A stretch of 64,000 nucleotides of DNA from Ehretia macrophylla (GCA_037974665.1 CM075775.1:29765732-29829731), one strand, 5' to 3'. Shown: positions 12,079 through 26,707, counted from the first letter of the stretch. The notes: a model not told the origin generated them from the sequence alone. Program-made: numbers and translations.

Positions 12079-12132
<54 letters not shown>

Positions 12133-12468
12133 AGCTAAAAATAGATATATGTATAGCTTAAACTACATATATATATGTGTGCATTCCCTTTTCTGTTTTT
12201 CTTAATTTTCGTTTTTCCCTTTATTTTATATAAAGATCATATATATATATATATATATATGCATTTTGCTTCATTTTTTGTTTTTTTATTTTCGTTTTTC
12301 CCTTTCTTTTATATATAGATCCTATTTTATATTTATAGATCTTGTATATATATATATATATATATGCATTTTGCTTTTACTTTTTCTATTTTTTTATTTT
12401 CTTTTATTTCTGATTTTCTGATTTTATTCATTTTTTAACTTAAAAAAATATATATGTATGTATGTATG

Positions 12469-12527
<59 letters not shown>

Positions 12528-12750
12528 TTCCTCTTTTTCTATTCTTTTCTTTTATTTTTTCTGATTATTTCTCTTATTTATGTTCTTTTATTTTTTTTCT
12601 AATTATTTTTCTTATATCCGGTTTTTAGCTTCAAATATATACATTTCCTCTTTTTCTATTCTTTTATTTTATTTTTTCTTATTATTTCTCTTATTTATGT
12701 TCTTTTATTTTTTTTTTCTGATTATTTTTCTTATATCCGTTTTTTAGCTT

Positions 12751-12796
<46 letters not shown>

Positions 12797-13000
12797 GGTT
12801 TCTTTTTTTCTATTTTTTTATTTTATTTTTATATTTTCTGATTTTATTCTTTTTTTTGTATTTTACGTTTTTAAAATTTTGTTTTCTTTTTTATCAAACT
12901 TACCTTATTTTTGGGGTTTTTAATTTTAGATTTTTTTCTATTTTTTTAATTTCTGAATTTTTGGGTTTTTATTAGTTGTTGTTTTCTAGTTTGTTTGCAT
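12060..13000. repeat. AT microsatellites and T-rich tract inside CACTA B
   Basis: Several (TA)n runs (about 12083-12128, 12239-12260, 12345-12365, 12472-12524, 12756-12793) and a (TGTA)n run (about 12454-12472) alternate with TTTTTCTATTCTTTT-like tracts. One segment of about 110 bp occurs twice in tandem (around 12525-12635 and 12640-12750). No coding frame. Confidence 0.85.
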
Positions 13001-13240
13001 TATTTTTGTGGTTAGTTTGTTTTTAAATGTTCAAGTATTTATATATATGTATGTTTATGTGTATGCGTAATGTATTGTTTGGTTTTTGGGTGATTGCTAA
13101 TGATGCAATTGTTGGTTGTGTGAAATATTTTTTTGAAGGATTGTAGTTTGTTTAGTGCGATAGGCCAGGCTATCACGGTTCAGGTTAGTCTTCTAATTCA
13201 ATATATTTATATTCGTGTTGAGATATTATATGTGAAATAA

Positions 13241-13560
13241 TGTTGTAGGTGAGATGTATTGTTGTAGTGATGTCTTTAGAAATGTGATATTGCGTTGTAG
13301 TTGAAATAATGTTGATAAAATGACTTTGAATTTAATGAAGGTTAATGTTGTAGGTTAGATATTGTTGTAAAGTTAACTGTCTTTGAAAATGTGATATTGT
13401 GTTGTAGTTGAAATAATGTTGATAAAATAACTTTGAATTTAATGAAGGTTAATGTTGTAGGTGAGATATTGTTGCAGAGATAACTGTATTTGAAAATGTG
13501 ATGTTGCCTTATAGTAGAAATAATGTTAATCAAATGACTTTGAATTTAACTATGTAAAAG
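13241..13560 (+). repeat. Three tandem copies of a unit of about 106 bp
   Basis: TGTTGTAGGT recurs at 13241, 13346 and 13453, each followed by the same series of phrases (GAAATAATGTTGATAAAATRACTTTG, shortened or mutated in the third). It lies between two possible exons of the element and may be an intron expansion. Confidence 0.8.
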
Positions 13561-13718
13561 GTAAATTTAAATGACTTGGAATGTTACTTTGGAAAGATAA
13601 AATTAACTAAAAATTACTTTATAATTAATTATTGTCTATTATTGTTAATAATATTTTGTAATTAATTATTTTGGGAGTTGTGGAATATACAATAATGATG
13701 AATTGTGTATATAATTAG

Positions 13719-14014
13719 GTCAAATTGGTAATGCAAATTTAGTCGAAATAGAAATGGATCGATGGTCCTGGATGAACAATCGCTTAACACCAGATGAAAA
13801 TGTTGTGCTTGTGCATTTTCATGAGTCAGGTGAATGCATTGAGGTAACTGAAGATGCAGAAGAAGAACATGATGACCAAAACAACGATGATGAAGATAAT
13901 GAAAGTGCAGATGACGAAAGCATAGAATATGAAGAAGAGCATGATGACCATGACAACGATGATGAAGATACAGAAAGTTCAGATGACGACATACAATTTG
14001 AAGACGATGAATGA
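13719..14014 (+). CDS. Acidic-tail reading frame in CACTA B, transposase remnant
   Basis: An ATG at 13754 opens an 86-residue frame, and the frame may begin at an AG|GT-like acceptor at 13718. It starts with DRWSWMNNRLTPDENVVLV and then becomes almost entirely Asp/Glu, with two related acidic blocks. Acidic C-terminal tails follow DUF4216 in CACTA transposases, including the one in element A (3240-3382), so I read this as the last exon of a gene whose other exons were lost. No catalytic part is present. Expression is unproven. Confidence 0.4.
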
Positions 14015-14199
14015 CTTGAAAGAAATTTGTATTCACAACTTCAATATTGTGGTTGTTTAAATTAATTTTTATTTTTTTGGTTTTGTAAATATTAAATTAA
14101 TTTTGGTTTGGTAAATATTAAACTAATTGTTGTTGCATATATTAAATTAATTTTGGTTTTGTAAATATTAAATTTAATTTTTATTTTTTTTAAAATTAT

Positions 14200-14780
14200 T
14201 GTGTGGCAATGAAATGGCGACAAAAACGTAGCTACAGCTACCATATGGCCACCAAAATCGGCTACAAATTTTAGCTACCAAATGGCGACCAACGTAAATA
14301 ATTAATAAAAAAATATTTAAAATATTTGGCTACCTAATGGTGACGAAAGTATGGCTACCACACGGCCACCAAATTGTGGCTACAAAAATTGGCTACCACA
14401 TGGAGACGAAATTAAATAATTACCAAAAAATATTTAAAATAATTTGCTACTTAATGGCGACCAAGATTGGCCACCGTGGGGCGACCATGCATAATTAATT
14501 GATACAAAAATTAACGAATTAATTAATAAAATTGCTAATTATAAAATTAACTAATAATTTATTTTTCTAAACATTGCGACCAAGGGGCTACGAAATGTAA
14601 AAAATATATTTTTTTTATTTTTTTTTTACATTTGGCCACCAAAATGCCAACAAATGACAAAATGGCAACAAGGCTTTTCTCGACGCTAGATTTTTTGTCA
14701 CCCTTTGGTCGCCTAATGGGGGTAGACAACCAAAGGGCGACGAGAAACCTTTGTCGCCCCAGACCGATTTTCTTGTAGTG
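14200..14780 (+). repeat. Right subterminal arm of CACTA B
   Basis: Dense short motifs of the type GGCGACNAA, TGGCCACCAAA and GGCTACNAA occur in both orientations up to the terminus at 14780. They are the same motif family as in the left arm. Confidence 0.85.
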
Positions 14781-14783
14781 TTT

Positions 14784-15238
14784 AGAGCTCAAGCTGAATT
14801 GCGGAAGACTTATCTATGTAATCGCCAATTCGTCTCCTTTGGAAACGGTTTGGAGACGACTTATCTAAATCGTCTCCAAGTAATTGCAAATTAGTGACGG
14901 TTTGGAGACGACATCGATAAGTCGTCACCACGATGTTGCCAAGTGGTGACGGTTTGGAGATAACATAAGTAAGTCGTCTCCATGCCGTCACCAATTGGAG
15001 ATGGTTGGAGGCAGTTTGAAGACGACATACCGATTAGTCGCCAACTAGTCACGTTTGGAGACGGATTATAATGTCGTCTCCAAATAATCACCGTTTGGAG
15101 ACGACTTAGCTATGTCGTCTCTATTCCGTTTTCAATTTGTCACAGTTCTTGGCAATAAAATTTTTTGTCTAATTTTCATCGCCAATTTGGAGACGAATTG
15201 GCGACGAACCGTCACTAAAACCAGTTTTTCTTGTAGTA
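14784..15238 (-). mobile_element. Terminal arm of CACTA element C
   Basis: More than ten copies of GGAGACGAC/GTCGTCTCC-type motifs precede TTTTTCTTGTAGT (15225-15237), a CACTA terminus whose outer G is A. The same GGAGAC motifs occur at 8398-8515, so the element is interrupted by B. If the terminus at 15238 is its start, element C runs on the minus strand. Confidence 0.7.
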
Positions 15239-18040
15239 TATATTGTCGATGTCTTGTCGAGCTTGTGACAGAGCTCATGATTCGGGTCAGTTTCCCCTGT
15301 CATGTTGGTTTAGTCCTGCCATATGGTCGGGTCGACTTGCCATGGTAAGCTCGGGACAGTTTCCTCATCAGGTATGGAAGTCATTAGCAAGTTAGGCCTA
15401 GGTTAAAATCAAATTTTGACGACTAAAATATCAATATTAAGGGAATTGAACAGAATAGTCATTTAAAGATTTGAATAGAATATTATCTGCTATATAAATC
15501 AGGTTAGACGTGATCGAAATTGCAAGAAAGCAAGAACCCAAAGGACATATTTATAAGGTCTCTGCAGATATTTCAGTCAATGTATAGACCATGCAGAGTA
15601 AGTATGATGCAATTTGAGGTCTCATTTACTACCCTCATCAGTTGCAAACCGTACTGACCGAGTATGAAGGTTCTCACTTTCAGGAAATAGACGAGACAAG
15701 CAAAGGTGAAACACTAATAGCCATTAAAATAATAGCTTTTTTTAACATTAGTCTCTTCTTTCTTTTTTTTGGAAATGACGTGATAATTTAGTTGGTAAAC
15801 TTCAACCATCGAATTATTCGACACAGTTCAATCATCAACTGACAAACCTCTTAATGCATCGGTACGCCCTCACATATACACTGAGTCAGTAGTCTCTTCT
15901 TTCTTGAGGGGAAAATATTCAAAATGATTGAATTGCAATTGTTACTGTAATGTCACTTATTATTGATTTTTTTTTATCTCGTGTTGCTAATAGTGATACG
16001 AATTGTTATTATTTTTTTATTTTGTGGTACTAATATTGTTATGTATTTTCTAATTTTATAACTATTATCATTTAAAATAGGACAAATTTCACAAATGGTC
16101 CCCATTGTTCACACGTTTTTTAATTTCATTCTCATTCTTTCAAACGTGTCTCTCTTAGCCCTTAAAAATTACATAAAGCTTCAATTTAGTACCCAATGTT
16201 TACACTTCTTTCAATTTCTTTCTCATTATTTTAGAAGTAATTAATGCACTTAATCACCAAAATTTACAAAAAGTTTTAGTTAATCCCTACAGTTTGTGAC
16301 TTTCACATAAATATTGAAAAAAGTGAAAACTTTAAGAACTAAACATGTCACTTTTGTAACAATAAGAATAAAGTTTTTTAAAAAAAATAAATTATTGAAA
16401 ATCAAACACGTCAATTTTAAAATAATAGAGTCTAAAATAAAAATAAAAAAATATGTCAACATTAATACGTATATCTTTGTTGAATTATATTGGATTCAAT
16501 TTTTGCACCCCCCAAGGCACCTGAAAATCTCACAGACAAGTTTGGCCTTGGCCATTAATTAGCAGTCAGGGCAAACTGTATTACCTAACACTTTTGGGTA
16601 TTCGAAAGTTACGTAATCAGCCTTCCAAGGTGATGCCATTTGATTTGACAAGTTACTGAGCTAACTACAACACGCCCTTCTCAGAATCCCAAATTGGAAA
16701 TTCACAGTGTGTTGGCTCTGATGCTTAGAAAGCCACTGAAAGCATTGAATACACTGTGCCTCAGGACAGAAAATAGAAAATAAAAAAAAAAAATTAAAAA
16801 GCTTGAAATTATCTTCTAATAAGATACAAATTTGTGAGATTCCCTTTCAGTGATATGATGTTCCGATGTACCTGCAAAAGAGGTCCGTCAGGTTGTACTT
16901 GTTAGACACTTTAATGTTTAAGTTAGCAAAGGTTTTAGAATTAATTACTATGAATGAAAAAAAATTGAGTCAAATGGATGTCAATTACTCTTTTTAAAAA
17001 GTGTGTCTTCTTTTATATTGTTTTATATTGTAATGCCTGTTACTATGATATTTGGACATGTGTCCTTATGCGCTCGAGGCCTCCAAAGATCGGGGCATCC
17101 TAAAAATCGGAACGCTTTGGAGGTCGGACTTCTATAATTACCAGATGTTCATGCATTATACTTATTTTAATTCATTATTCTTCTTACACCATTATGCCAA
17201 TTTTGCCCCTATGTGGCTTATCACCCCTTATCATCTTCTACTCATCCGAATGGTAGCTCTTATCTTCTAAGAGGACATTTTAAAAAATCGTCTCTTTTTT
17301 CCAGGTATGTGAATTCTACGTAATTGTGTTTAGAAACGTTAATCGTCTCAAATATTTTGAAAAAGTTTCATCTTTTAAGTTGCCACTTGGCAGTTGGCAT
17401 CTTTATTCCAATGCACCCTCTAGTCTCTAGACATATAGCAGAAGTGTAAGAAATGAATATGCTCAACATTTTCCTGGTGTTAATTGTAGTAAACTTTCAA
17501 GGGTTTTTCACTCTTTTTCTTTAATCCATATTGAACGAGATGCAAACACTCAATTGAGATCTTGTATGTACGGATTTAATAAAAGAGATGATCCTTGACA
17601 AAAATAACTAATGTTTTTAAATTTATATAACCGATTCTACAAAGTAAAATAAGGTTTAACTTGATTTGATTTAATTTATTAATTAATCCACGTTGAATTT
17701 GCTTATTTCTTTTAAATGAAGAGGGATACCCTTCTAATATGGACATGTAGAACATGACTTTGTCTGTATTTTTATGAATAAACTATCGGTTATTTCTTCA
17801 ATGTGGAATTAATTTATACAACTCTTCCTTTTTTTTAAATGATCAGGATAAATTTTTCTGTCTCCAGTCAATCAAATTTCTAAAAATTGTTTTCGGAGTC
17901 GGGAAGTTTTGGGTTCTAATTAAATTTAATCATAATTTAGAGAGGTTCAAGCAAAAGTTTACATCACAAATGGCGAGCTAAGCACAATACATAGCAACTT
18001 TCTATTACCCTAGCTAGAGACAAATAAATATTTCATTTTT
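15239..18040. other. Intergenic; no gene seen
   Basis: AT-rich unique-looking DNA with no supported coding region. At about 16079 a GGACAAATTTCACAAATGGTCC phrase resembles a MULE-type terminal repeat, but no partner end was found. At about 15777-15890 a stretch with TTTAGTTGGTAAAC and AGTTCAATCA could be a very diverged tRNA-type SINE. Confidence 0.5.
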
Positions 18041-18056
18041 AAATAGAATGTGATTG

Positions 18057-18187
18057 CCAGTAGCCATTTGGGCTAGTGGTATGATTCTTCCTTTAAATGC
18101 GAGAGGTCTCCAGAACGATTTTCAGAATCTGCATCCTAAGTAATGTAATATTGACTTACAAATTTTTCTTAAAAAAAAATAAATAAA
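18057..18187 (+). mobile_element. tRNA-derived SINE, diverged
   Basis: GGGCTAGTGGTATGATTC resembles a pol III A box. About 50 bp later lies a degenerate B-box region, then an A-rich tail (AAAAAAAAATAAATAAATAA). Flanks AAATAGAATGTGATTG (18041-18056) and AAATTAGAATGTTGTA (18188-18203) look like an imperfect target duplication, with TAGAATGT identical. Confidence 0.6.
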
Positions 18188-18203
18188 TAAATTAGAATGT
18201 TGT

Positions 18204-19300
18204 AGTAAAACTTAAAGTCTAAAGAAGAAGGAAAACATAAATTTGTTCTCCAACACTTCGACTTAAAAATAAATATAACTCTATGCTCCTTAATTTCTCA
18301 AAATTATTTCTTAGATACTAAAAGTGCTTAGAACTTTTCATTATTTTTCAATTTCCATCTACAAAATATGGCAAAAGGACAGATCTTGCGTCTATCAGTA
18401 ACAGTGTAGGTCTCAGACCTTGTGAGGGACGGATGTCCATCAATTATTTTCACTAGCATAAAGACTAATTAAGCAAAAGAATGGTGGTTAGTGAGGGATA
18501 GTCCTCGACTAATGATTAATAATGTATTAGGCGTGATCAAAGCAAACTTTGCTTAGAGTATCTCCAATAGTGGTTACTATTTACAAAAATTTATTATTTT
18601 TGACAATTTTTAGAGAAACGAATCTTTAAAAATTATTATTAATTATTTAAATATACATAGGATCCACACAATTTTAAAAATTTATATCAAAATAGAGATT
18701 CAATCAATTTTTAGATCTCTCAATTTAGAATCAAAAAAATAAATTGAATATTTATTTTAACTCAAATCTCTAAAAAATGATAAATCCTATATATATTTAA
18801 ATCATTAACAATAATTTTTAGAAACCTGGGTCTGGAGATACCAACTATTCCAACATTAATCAAACACCTGTTGAAGTTTGACAGTGCTTCTGTAGATATT
18901 CGTGATAAGAATTACCAGCCCAACAGATACAAAAGCTATTTCAGGCGTCGACTAATTTTGATGAATCTTTTGGGGCTTAGCTCTTTAGATGCTCGCCTTA
19001 TGATAAGAGGCCAGAGAAGGCCTATTTTCTTAGCCCAACTGAATGGCGAATTGGGCTTCCACAGGGATGGTCAGTGATAACAATTCAGTTGACAGAAAAC
19101 TCTTGAAAACATTACAACGGATACATCCACGTGTGTGTGAGAATAGGTCCTACAAGCATGTGGGGTATAACATTTTGGAACATTTCTCTTCGGTTGACAA
19201 CTTGCGCTTAGGAATTATGAAACCTCACCAACAGATCTAGCAGGAAAAAATTGGAAGCAAATTTTCTTGCAAGCAAATCATTGTGGGGAAAGGCAGAAGG
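18204..19300. other. Intergenic; unidentified open stretch at 18868-19240
   Basis: 18204-18860 is AT-rich. Around 18868-19240 composition becomes more gene-like, and short overlapping plus-strand frames exist (68 and 65 residues) that resemble nothing I know. Given the position it could be a decayed gene piece or sequence beyond the aldolase 3' end. Confidence 0.35.
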
Positions 19301-19483
19301 GCCTGGAACACCATGAAATACTAAACCTTTCACCAAAAAGAAAATACCAACTATTCTCACAAAGCGGATTGCTCCTCTACCTTATTAAACCAGTCTACAT
19401 AATAATAGATCAGGCAGGAAAATGAGAAAGAAACCTAAGCCCTATATCTCACAGTAAAAACACAAATGGAAACCAAAACTCAA

Positions 19484-21952
<2,469 letters not shown>

Positions 21953-22062
21953 TGTTTGAGACTAATAGGATCGAAAAAAACACGAGACAAAGAGAAAAAC
22001 AGTATCGAGAGAGAAGAGAGAAATAGAAATTATGGGGTAGTGAAGCAAGGCGGGTTAGGGGG

Positions 22063-22076
22063 TTTTATAATATATG
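22063..22076 (-). promoter_or_regulatory. Probable TATA box of the aldolase gene
   Basis: On the minus strand this reads CATATATTATAAAA, about 110 bp upstream of the ATG, followed by a pyrimidine-rich leader (CTCTCTTCTCTCTC near 22010) typical of highly expressed plant genes. Confidence 0.6.
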
Positions 22077-22099
22077 CGTTAGAGAGATGTAGGGGCCAT

Positions 22100-23917
22100 C
22101 GATATTATCGCTAAATTTTGACCCCTCTTGCAAGTAACCAGTTGGTTTCTGTCGGCTTTTACTCTTTTGCCCCTCTAATTTGTATATTATCAACGGCTTT
22201 TGATTGGCCCCATTAGCCCATTTCGTTTTTGGTTGAAGATTATTTAATATTCTACTCATTATGAGTAATTTTTTATTTTTATTTTGAAAACTTGTTTTAG
22301 TCACGCATTGAGAATGATGTCTTTTGTTGAATATTAGTCCAGTTTGATTGATCATAGATATAAAAATAAAAAAGGTTAATCAATTGCAAAAGTCAAAGCA
22401 AGGAAGGTGCGTGTGAATTCAATTAGGAAAAGTTATGATTCATTAAATGTCATAAATATTTTTTCTCATGAAAATGTTATTTTTTTTAATTTTAAAGTCG
22501 TAAAAGAAAAGTAATTACAAATTTAGTCATTTTTAGGTGCATTTAATCCTATTTTCTTCTTTTTTAAAATGATTTGTGTTTAAAATAAGCTTGTAAATTT
22601 ATTATATTGGTAGTTAATTGTGGAACAAGAAATGGACGTGCGTTGGCTAAACCGGTAATAAAAGGAAAAACTTGGGGGTTAAGTTGTGCATAAAGAAAAT
22701 TCACATGCAGTTAAGTTGAATTGGTGGGTAGAAGGGGTCAAAAGAAACGGAAACAAGGGCCACCACTCACAAGGCGGTTTTTTTTTTTTTTTTTTTATCA
22801 GACCGGGTACAAAAAAATCCACTTTTTTTGGCCCATAGAATTCTCGTGGGATGTGGATCAACTTTTGCTCGTAAAGAGAGTTTGATGACTGAGTTGTTGG
22901 ATGGGATCGACACCAAAAACGACGGATTAGGTGTATGTATGTAGGGATTCTTGTACCAACGCATACGTGTTATCATTAGTTATTGTAAATGTCATACGTG
23001 TCTTTTTAGTGGGTTTACATACTTTTTTGTCCTTCACTAATTTTTTTGGTCGTTTGCTAAAACGATCCATGGTTATATATGGCTACACTGACGGAGCCAT
23101 TTATGGGTCGGGGACTATAGTTATCATTGATTCATTGATTCAATAATTAAATTATTAAAAAGTGAGTTAAAATAATTCTGGATCAGAATCGTATGGCTGT
23201 ATAGTTAGATCTTAATGACTTCGATCTCAGCTTAGCAATAGCAGCATGTTTTGCACCACTTGCGGTGTGCTTTCATGCCACCTGAATTGTCTAAGACAAA
23301 TCCTAAACAACTTTGTCTGAACGAATTTAGTTGGTCTGATAAATGGGTCTGCTGTAATGATAGACTTGCTCTTCTTTCTTATTATTTTTTAATGCTTTGG
23401 TCAAATTGCACATGATCTATTATCAATCTGGGGCATTTTCGAGATCAAATTTGCCGTTGTGTTATTCTGAAAATAAAATCAGACCCTTCTATGTCAACAC
23501 AGAGATAATCGTGATGTCACATCGATGCAAGACATGATTTATTAGTTGTTGATTTTCAAAAAAATTAGATTTGCTTACGCAGAATTATAAGTCCAAACAT
23601 AAAACACGATAATATTTTTTTTCTTTTTATTCAAAATGATGCCTAAATCAATTTTAATCACTTTTAAAAGATATTGCACATTTCGAAAATTTATCTCGAG
23701 TCTCTTAGATTTAAAGCGAAAATCATACCATTAAACCAAATGGCCAATAATAAATCTGCAGACTCTAATAGAATGAATTAAAAACACAAAAATAAATAAA
23801 TAAATAAATAAAACTTAAAAAGGGTTGAAAGGTGTTGTAGTCAAATAAACTATGCCGTGCGTGAAGGCTGATTCAGCATTGCATTGTCACGTTACATGTC
23901 TAAATTTGTTAACTAAG
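22100..23917. other. Upstream/intergenic region; no gene seen
   Basis: AT-rich DNA with poly(T) at 22777-22797 and no supported coding region. The part nearest 22100 should hold aldolase promoter elements, but I can name none with confidence beyond the TATA box. Confidence 0.5.
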
Positions 23918-23925
23918 GAAATAAC

Positions 23926-24580
23926 GAGAAAAAACATTTTGGTCCTTCAGATTTTGGAAAATAAATTTTTTGGTCTCTTAACTTTTAAAAGATGACCATT
24001 TGATATATTTTAATGTTAATTTTTTTATAATTTTATTATTTTACACTTGGACCATTTTTTCTCTCTTATATGGCATTAAAGACGTGTTTGGAATATCACC
24101 AAAAATCAAAAAAAATAACCAAAAATTACTAAAAAAATTCACAAAATGAGATTAAAGACACATTTGGAATATCTCCTACATGACCATTTTGGGTTGTCAA
24201 GTTAAAAAATAGGAGATGTTGTTATGGGTCAAAAATAACTGTTCGCGAACAATTATCAAGTTCAAAAATTATAACTTATTTTTGCGAACAGATACTTTTG
24301 ACTCACAATAACATCTCTTATTTTTTAAATTGATAATTGTTCCGTTTATTTCTTCTTTAATTGTGATGGATGATGATGTTGAAGACATTTTGTAGAAATT
24401 GTAATTTTTTTTCTTTTGGTTTGGACATATATGCAGGAGAGAGAAAATGGGTCAAAGGGTAAAATAGAAAAATCACAAAAAATTAACATTAAAATAGATC
24501 AAATAATCACTTTTCAAAAGTTGAGAGATCAAAAAGTTACTTTTTCAAAACTTAAGGGACCAAAAGATTTTTATCTAAAT
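23926..24580. mobile_element. MULE-like MITE with long inverted repeats
   Basis: The left 150 bp (TTTTGGTCCTTCAG... with GGTCTCTTAACTTTTAAAAG and TATTTTAATGTTAATTTTTT) is repeated in reverse at the right end up to GGACCAAAAGATTTTTATC. A second inner inverted repeat (AGGAGATGTTGTTATGGG / CTCACAATAACATCTC) makes most of the element self-complementary. GAAATAAC occurs just outside on both sides (23918-23925 and 24581-24588), possibly the target duplication although spacing differs slightly. No coding capacity. Confidence 0.7.
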
Positions 24581-24589
24581 GAAATAACT

Positions 24590-25640
24590 AATTAATTAAT
24601 TTAATCGTTCAACGAATTGAACAATTATCATGACTAAACTTACCACCTTCCAGAATGCACACTAGCGCACATAGAGATATTTTCTTTCTTTCTTTGGTAA
24701 CACGTGAAGGGACGTGATTGGCATTAATTCAGCATGCTTCTTCCAGAAAGAAAAAAAATTTGAGTTTGTCTAGAAGTTTTGTGTGGATACCATTAATACG
24801 TGAGATATTAATTTTAATTTGTATTCACTTAAACATTTTCCATCAACAATGAGCTCGGCTGCTTTTCTTCCAAACTTATTTTTCTTTGTGCTCGTTTTGC
24901 ATGCACAAACCAACCAGACCTAGGGATGCTAGGTCTTTACAAGTTTATAGCATACCATTATTTCCCGTTCTGCAAAAGACATTGAATAAGTCGAATGGTC
25001 GTTTTACATACTATTAGCAAAGGGGAACTATTGCAAAATGGTTGCTCACATCATGGACAAGATTAATTAATAAAGGTCAACCACAGAAAATTTTTCTATA
25101 AACCAATACAGGTGGAATTGATCTGATAAGTCCAAATTGCTGATGATAACCACACTCGTATGGCGAATATTTGTAAGAGCACGCTTGAAGACCTGAATCG
25201 TGATAGGGAATCTTGTGTGAGCTAGCAGAATAGAGGTAGAAGAGGCATGTGGGACCTATTCGAATTTCAGGCATTTTGCATTGACTTATTAGGCATTGAT
25301 TTTCAGATTCAATTTTTAAATCATTACTTCTATACCACATTATTCGCCTTCAACAATTGAAAGTCGACTTTGGTATGTAAATCTTTTAAATTTATTACTT
25401 CTTTGACCATGTCAATCATAGGTTAGATGGGAAGGGAGTGTTGGAGAACCCAATCATGCCACATAGATAAATCAAGATAGTTAAGACCAGTATATTATAA
25501 GATCTTGGATAACTCTACTTAATACTAATTAGTTTTAGAGTGGAACCTCAGGCTATTTAGCAGAGCACCCTAAGTATTTAGATAAGGGTGGATCTACAAT
25601 TATTATTCAGTAGACACTAAAAACATATAATTTACACTCA
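24590..25640. other. Intergenic; one unassigned minus-strand frame
   Basis: Mostly AT-rich. At 25077-25340 a minus-strand open frame (87 residues, six cysteines) is less AT-rich than its surroundings and could be a relic exon, but it resembles no family I can name and has no clear splice sites. Confidence 0.35.
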
Positions 25641-25657
25641 TGTATAAATAATTTTTA

Positions 25658-26707
25658 GGGTTAATACCACATTTGGTCCATTATCTTTGATCTCATTGAC
25701 ACTTTGGTCTCTTATTTTTAAAAGTGATACATTTCAGTCTTTTACTTTTTCAAAATGGGACACCGTTAGTCCTTTCGTTAAAAAAATAACGGAAAAAAGC
25801 ACATAGTAATAAAATATCCCTACTTTTAGGGATAAAAGTGTCTTTTGCTTATTTATTTTTTTTAACTTTTTTTTTCTTCATCTTCTTCATCTATCCTCCA
25901 CCACAACCCCCAATACCCAACACCTATCACCACCACCAGTTGGTGGGTGTTGGTGCAACAAAGAATATAATTATGATGCCAACCGAAAGAACACAATGGT
26001 AAAACCAAACAGCAAAAACATTTGGTTACATACGATAGCTTTTGCAGGATCTCATGAAAAATATGTTGTGAAGAAGCAAGGCTCGTTTCCTTCGTGACTT
26101 TGTACAATGGAACATTTGGAGACAATCCCTCAAAAGCTGCAGCCACCTCTATATATTTCTGTGATGACATCCAGTGGTTAATATATCACATAAATTTGAA
26201 GAGTGCTATCACAAGGGATGAATGTCTATTGAAATATGAGCTTACCTGCCCGATTTCAAAAGCAGTTTGCTTTTCTTTAGGGTCTACAGACTGACCAACC
26301 CAAACAAATACTTCAGGATGCGTGTCAAGTATCAAGACATCCTCAGTCAATGGGTGGTGGTAACGGTGGTTGTGGTGGTGGGTGTTGGTGTTAGTGACTA
26401 CTGGTGGTGGTGTCGGTGTGGTTGATGTTGGCGGTGATAGTGGTGATGGGTGTTTGGTGTTGTAGTGGAGGATAGATGAAGAAGATGAAGAAAAAAAAAG
26501 CTAAAAAAGTAAATGAACAAAAGACGCTTTTATCCCTAAAAGTAGAGATATTTTACTACCATGTGCCTTTTTCCGTCATTTTTTCAACGGAAGGACTAAT
26601 GGTGTCCCATTTTGAAAAGATAAAGGACTGAAATATATCACTTTTGAAGATAATTGATCAAAGTGTCAATGAGGTCAAAGATAAGGGACCAAAAGTGGTA
26701 TTAACCC
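25658..26707 (-). mobile_element. Pack-MULE carrying a captured villin gene fragment
   Basis: Long terminal inverted repeats of about 250 bp start GGGTTAATACCAC (25658) and end GTGGTATTAACCC (26707). A perfect 9-bp duplication TAATTTTTA flanks them (25649-25657 and 26708-26716), the mark of Mutator-like elements. Inside, between GGTGGT-rich stretches, lies a minus-strand piece of a villin gene with an intron. There is no transposase, so mobility would depend on another element. The two repeats are still very similar over their whole length. Confidence 0.92.
26035..26350 (-). pseudogene. Captured two-exon fragment of villin (actin-binding protein)
   Basis: The first exon piece (26246-26350) reads [19 protein letters not shown] then [15 protein letters not shown], a gelsolin-repeat signature of plant villins. 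A GT-AG intron of 87 bp (26159-26245) follows. The second piece (26158 down to about 26035) reads KYIEVAAAFEGLSPNVPLYKVT. There the frame shifts by one base (near 26094). The villin-like reading continues in another frame as EGNEPCFFTTYFS and then meets TGA (26052-26054) where villins have Trp. The retained intron shows capture from genomic DNA, not from mRNA. The parent gene is not in this window. It cannot make a functional villin. Confidence 0.88.

Larger units (their letters stand above)
8917..14780 (+). mobile_element. CACTA transposon B, complete, non-autonomous, 5.9 kb
   Basis: Left end CATTACAAGAAAA (8917-8929) and right end TTTTCTTGTAGTG (14768-14780) are inverse to each other with one mismatch and match the plant CACTA terminus. 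Both are flanked by TTT (8914-8916 and 14781-14783), the 3-bp duplication expected for this superfamily. Both arms are full of short GGCGACNAA/TGGCCACCAAA motifs in either orientation. The interior has no transposase; only an acidic reading frame (13754-14014) remains. Movement would need a transposase from another copy. It is inserted into element C. Confidence 0.92.

Noticed and set aside
13342..14036. Minus-strand His/Leu-rich frames in CACTA B
   Set aside because: They are opposite the acidic plus-strand frame and tandem repeats.
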